From contig JAEZAF010000047.1 in assembly GCA_023430545.1 (NCBI GenBank), forward strand, positions 1 to 16,319: a stretch of DNA of 16,319 nt. The letters run 5' to 3'. Below, piece by piece: positions 13,842 through 16,319 of the stretch; positions within the stretch are counted from its first letter, which is position 1, and every line of letters starts with the position of its first letter. Below the pieces are notes generated by a model that was not told where the DNA came from, ran no database searches, and saw only the letters and a list, made by a program, of their open reading frames with translations. The position numbers were made by a program, and so were the translations under genes. The stretch is from Chloroflexota bacterium (GTDB lineage Bacteria > Chloroflexota > Anaerolineae > Aggregatilineales > Phototrophicaceae).

Positions 13842-15356
13842 TCACACGCGCCCCGAAAGATGACGAAAATCACCTTCCAATGTCGGATACAGCGTGCAGA
13901 ACTGCTGATAGATCGGCTCATAAACCGTCTGACGCACAGGATCGGATTCAACCGGTGATGCCCGCCTCGCCGTCTGTGCGGATGCTTCAGCGAACGATCC
14001 ATAGATCCCTGCCCCGATGCCCGCCAGCAGCGCCGCACCGGTCGCCGTCTGCTCGGTCGAAAGTGATTTCGCCAGCGGTAAGCCGGTGATATCAGTGACC
14101 AGCCGCTGCCACAGCGCATTTTCCAGCGCACCGCCGGATGCGGTCAGCGTGCTGATTGAAAGTCCGCCGGTTTGCAGCACCAGTTCCAGCACCTGCCGCA
14201 GCGAGAAAACCACCCCTTCCATCACCGCACGGACCATGTGCGCACGGGTATGATGCAGCCGCAGCCCGATAAAACCGCCGCGTGCCTCGGCGTTCATGTG
14301 CGGCGTGCGCTCTCCAGCCAGATACGGCAGAAAGATCAGTCCCTCTGCACCGGGCCGGATGCTCAACGCTTCCGCACTCAGGCGTGCATAGGCATCAGGC
14401 AGATTTTGCATCCCGAACAGATCACGCAGCCAGCGCAGCGACAGCCCGGCGGACAGCGTCGCGCCCAGCAGATAATGCATCTCCAGCACGGCATGACAGA
14501 ACAGATGCAGGCGCGGATCAGTCGGCGCAGGTTGGCCCGGACTCAAAGCAACCGGCGCGAAGATCTGACCGCCTGTGCCAATCGTCAGCGAGGCGGCACC
14601 TGGGGAAATCAGGCCGTTGGTCAGTGCCTGCGCAGGCTGATCCGCGCATCCGGCAATTACCGGAAGGCCAGCGCTCAATCCGAGCACATCTGCCGCTTCT
14701 GTTTGCAGCGTCCCCGCCACCTCTGACGATTGCAGCACCTTTGGGAAAATGCGCTCAGGCAGCTCGAAGGCCTTCAGCAGTTCCACCGACCACGTCCCTC
14801 GGCTGACATCGAACAGCGCCGTCGCGGATGCATCACTGATGTCGGTGGCCGCTTCACCCGTCAGTTTCAGCCGCAGATAATCCTTCGGCAGTACGATACG
14901 GTCAATGCGGTCAAACAGCTTGCGGTTCTGCTGCTGAACCCAGCGCAGCGTCGGCCCCAGAAAACCCGCCGCAGGCAGCGTTCCGGCGATCTGGCAGAAG
15001 CGCTCCGCCCCAATGTGATCGGTCATGGCCTGCGCCACCGCCCCACTGCGGGCATCCGCCCAGATGATCGCGGGCGCAAGCGGCGTATTCGCGCTGTCCA
15101 ACAGAGCACCGCCGTGCATCTGACCGGTCAGCCCAATCGCGACAACATCACGCGCATCCCCTTCGCGCAGGCACTGGCGCACCGCCGTCACCGCCGCCTG
15201 CCACCAGTCCTCTGGATTCTGTTCCGCCCACATCGGCGCAGGCTGCATCAGCGGGTACTCCTGCTGCCCGACGGCCAAAACCCGCCCGTTTTCTGCATCC
15301 AGCAGCAGCGCCTTCGCACTCGATGTGCCGAGATCGATTCCTAACAGTAATGCCAT
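13842..15356 (-). CDS. xylB: Xylulokinase-type FGGY carbohydrate kinase
   Basis: Phosphorylates a ketose, most likely D-xylulose to xylulose 5-phosphate, feeding the pentose phosphate pathway. At 504 residues it is full length. The N-terminal actin-like ATPase motif LLLGIDLGTSSAKALLLD (3-20) is followed by GLTGQMHG (75-82), the mark of xylulokinase against glycerol or gluconate kinase. PAIIWADAR (95-103) contacts the sugar. The catalytic base is Asp239 in GCADQPAQAL; the phosphate loop is TIGTGGQ (258-264). The family signature region around GERTPHMNAEARGGFIGL (348-365) and the C-terminal SGGALENALWQRLVTDITG (407-425) are intact. Start ATG with AAGG 6 nt behind it. No xylose isomerase or sugar transporter lies in the window, so the natural substrate could be another pentulose. 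It converges on the ABC operon. Confidence 0.92.
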   Translation of the reverse strand: MALLLGIDLGTSSAKALLLDAENGRVLAVGQQEYPLMQPAPMWAEQNPEDWWQAAVTAVRQCLREGDARDVVAIGLTGQMHGGALLDSANTPLAPAIIWADARSGAVAQAMTDHIGAERFCQIAGTLPAAGFLGPTLRWVQQQNRKLFDRIDRIVLPKDYLRLKLTGEAATDISDASATALFDVSRGTWSVELLKAFELPERIFPKVLQSSEVAGTLQTEAADVLGLSAGLPVIAGCADQPAQALTNGLISPGAASLTIGTGGQIFAPVALSPGQPAPTDPRLHLFCHAVLEMHYLLGATLSAGLSLRWLRDLFGMQNLPDAYARLSAEALSIRPGAEGLIFLPYLAGERTPHMNAEARGGFIGLRLHHTRAHMVRAVMEGVVFSLRQVLELVLQTGGLSISTLTASGGALENALWQRLVTDITGLPLAKSLSTEQTATGAALLAGIGAGIYGSFAEASAQTARRASPVESDPVRQTVYEPIYQQFCTLYPTLEGDFRHLSGRV

Positions 15357-15380
15357 TACAGCCTTCTTTCAGGGGGAGGT

Positions 15381-15386
15381 ATTTTA
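15381..15386 (-). promoter_or_regulatory. Weak -10 candidate for xylB
   Basis: TAAAAT on the minus strand lies 25 nt upstream of the kinase start codon and would give a leader of about 17 nt. No recognisable -35 is found at 16-18 nt. The nearby hairpin region may supply regulator contacts instead. This is a tentative call. Confidence 0.25.
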
Positions 15387-15408
15387 GTTCGGTTCAGATT
15401 TTTACATC

Positions 15409-15475
15409 GGACAGGCCCTGTCCCTACATGGCGCATAAATGCGCGGTACGTAAACGCCTGCGTTGTCCGGCGTTT
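15409..15475. repeat. Three consecutive hairpins, REP/MITE-like, between hydrolase and kinase genes
   Basis: Three perfect inverted repeats stand side by side: GGACAGG/CCTGTCC with one central base (15409-15423), GCGCAT/ATGCGC with two (15431-15444), and AAACGCC/GGCGTTT with a 10-nt loop (15452-15475). An alternative long-range pairing joins CGGACA (15408-15413) to TGTCCG (15464-15469). Such compact multi-hairpin units ahead of genes are typical of dispersed REP or MITE-like sequences. The element could equally be a local operator for the kinase. It encodes nothing. Confidence 0.6.
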
Positions 15476-15576
15476 CCATAAGACTCAGGCAGGTTTTCTG
15501 AATTTTCAAATACGCTCTATGTCGTGTTACCAGCAGACGCAGCGATATGCACGGCATGTACCACGTCCCAGACATC

Positions 15577-16319
15577 TCATGCATACTCCACATGCACTGG
15601 CTCGACCGCGAATTTGCCACCTGCGTTCAGGCTGGCACGCCCCACCGGACGTACCGGATCATGCGGGAAGAACAGCAGCGCCTGATGCTCCAGTGCCCAC
15701 GTCTGCCAGCGGCGTTTGGTCTCGAGCGTTACCAGCGGCTCGACATCATAGGCCGTCATCCAGCCCAGCCGCTCGAAGTGGATGGCATAGGTCGCCATGT
15801 CGCAGGTATAGAGGGCGTGATGACCGGCGCTCTCGATCATCACGCTCATGTGTCCCGGCGTGTGCCCCGGTGTGACATAGCCCCATACTCCCGACGCGAG
15901 TTCGGTATCGCCGTCCAGCAGGCGCATCTGGCCGCTTGAAACAAGCGGTGCATAATTTTCCGGCAGATAGGTGGCGGCGGTGCGCTCGTTGGGGCGCATG
16001 GCGTCTTCATACTCACGACGCTGGACGACGTATTCGGCATTCGGGAACGTCGGCACTAACTCGCCGGACTCATCCAGATAAACATTGCCGGAGCAGTGGT
16101 CGGCGTGCAGATGAGTGTCAATCACCAGATCAATATCCGAGGGCTGTATGCCTAAGCGGTTCAGCGCGGCGATGACATCCCCCTGCGGACGTGTCAGATG
16201 CCAGCGTGCGACTCCGCGTTCATCGAGACGATTGCCCATGCCGGTATCGATCAGGATCCTGCGGCCTGCGGTCTCGAAATACAGGCAGTGATTGCGCATC
16301 ACGACAAGCTGTTCATCAT
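15577..16319 (-). CDS. Metallo-beta-lactamase-fold hydrolase (N-terminus beyond window)
   Basis: A dinuclear-metal hydrolase of the MBL superfamily, resembling lactonase/glyoxalase-II-like enzymes. The open frame runs to the window edge and codes DEQLVVMRNHC upstream of the first possible GTG (16302), so the start is outside. Counting from that GTG, the metal ligands are His64, His66, Asp68 and His69 in THLHADHCSGN, His147 in TPGHTPGH, Asp168 in YTCDMA and His214 in FPHDP. All seven ligands are present. The early DTGMG (19-23) is also typical. The MBL fold is certain but the substrate is not: lactone, thioester and phosphodiester hydrolysis are all seen in the superfamily. It reads toward xylB, 220 nt away, with the hairpin cluster between them. 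Confidence 0.88.
   Translation of the reverse strand, partial: DEQLVVMRNHCLYFETAGRRILIDTGMGNRLDERGVARWHLTRPQGDVIAALNRLGIQPSDIDLVIDTHLHADHCSGNVYLDESGELVPTFPNAEYVVQRREYEDAMRPNERTAATYLPENYAPLVSSGQMRLLDGDTELASGVWGYVTPGHTPGHMSVMIESAGHHALYTCDMATYAIHFERLGWMTAYDVEPLVTLETKRRWQTWALEHQALLFFPHDPVRPVGRASLNAGGKFAVEPVHVEYA

Noticed and set aside
14730..15344. 204-codon plus-strand frame inside the kinase gene
   Set aside because: Antisense to conserved kinase motifs; Arg/Gln/His-rich composition and no domain.

Overview
The window looks like a chromosomal housekeeping and transport region from a GC-rich bacterium, most likely a member of the Chloroflexota (Anaerolineae-like). The lineage is inferred from the gene neighbourhood (sugar-nucleotide-type epimerase, obg and nadD in a row), from Gld-type ABC genes with a DUF4340 partner, from the Thr/Glu/Pro-rich exported linkers, and from the style of the short hairpin repeats. 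No rRNA or marker phylogeny could be run. There is no sign of a phage, plasmid or insertion sequence: no transposase, integrase or CRISPR array was found.

Layout. On the minus strand at the left edge is the N-terminal third of trigger factor (TTG start), with an extended -10 promoter. Next comes a tRNA-Leu(UAG), also on the minus strand, with its own sigma70-like promoter and hairpin terminator. An upstream spacer carries an 11-bp tandem repeat. From about 970 the plus strand carries a long co-directional block: an AAA+ ATPase with an N-terminal winged helix; a two-domain protein ending in a degenerate response-regulator receiver; a small membrane-anchored protein that overlaps an NAD-dependent epimerase by 4 nt; the ribosome-assembly GTPase Obg, which overlaps nadD by 13 nt; and an exported protein made of two tandem family-3 solute-binding domains. 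That gene ends in a strong intrinsic terminator (8980-9024). A new promoter then drives a tight four-gene operon (gaps 14, 5 and 4 nt): a GldA-like ATPase, a GldF-like permease, a GldG-like membrane/extracytoplasmic protein and a DUF4340 membrane-anchored protein. The operon closes with a terminator at 13795-13835.

The right end is on the minus strand: a xylulokinase-type FGGY kinase, converging on the ABC operon, and the 5'-truncated end of a metallo-beta-lactamase-fold hydrolase. The 220-nt gap between these two is packed with three consecutive hairpins that look like a small dispersed repeat or regulatory structure.

How the parts fit. Trigger factor, tRNA-Leu, Obg and NadD are core growth functions. 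The AAA+/receiver-like pair and the membrane protein have no assigned role and are the most open part of the window. The Gld-like operon should form one envelope ABC complex: ATPase, permease and two extracytoplasmic subunits. No clearly new defence or mobile system was found. The best leads are the AAA+/pseudo-receiver pair, the tandem solute-binding protein with no permease, and the acidic insertion inside the DUF4340 protein. No gene-free stretch exceeds 300 bases; the longest (692-971, 280 nt) holds the tRNA promoter, the 11-bp repeats and a promoter for the AAA+ gene.
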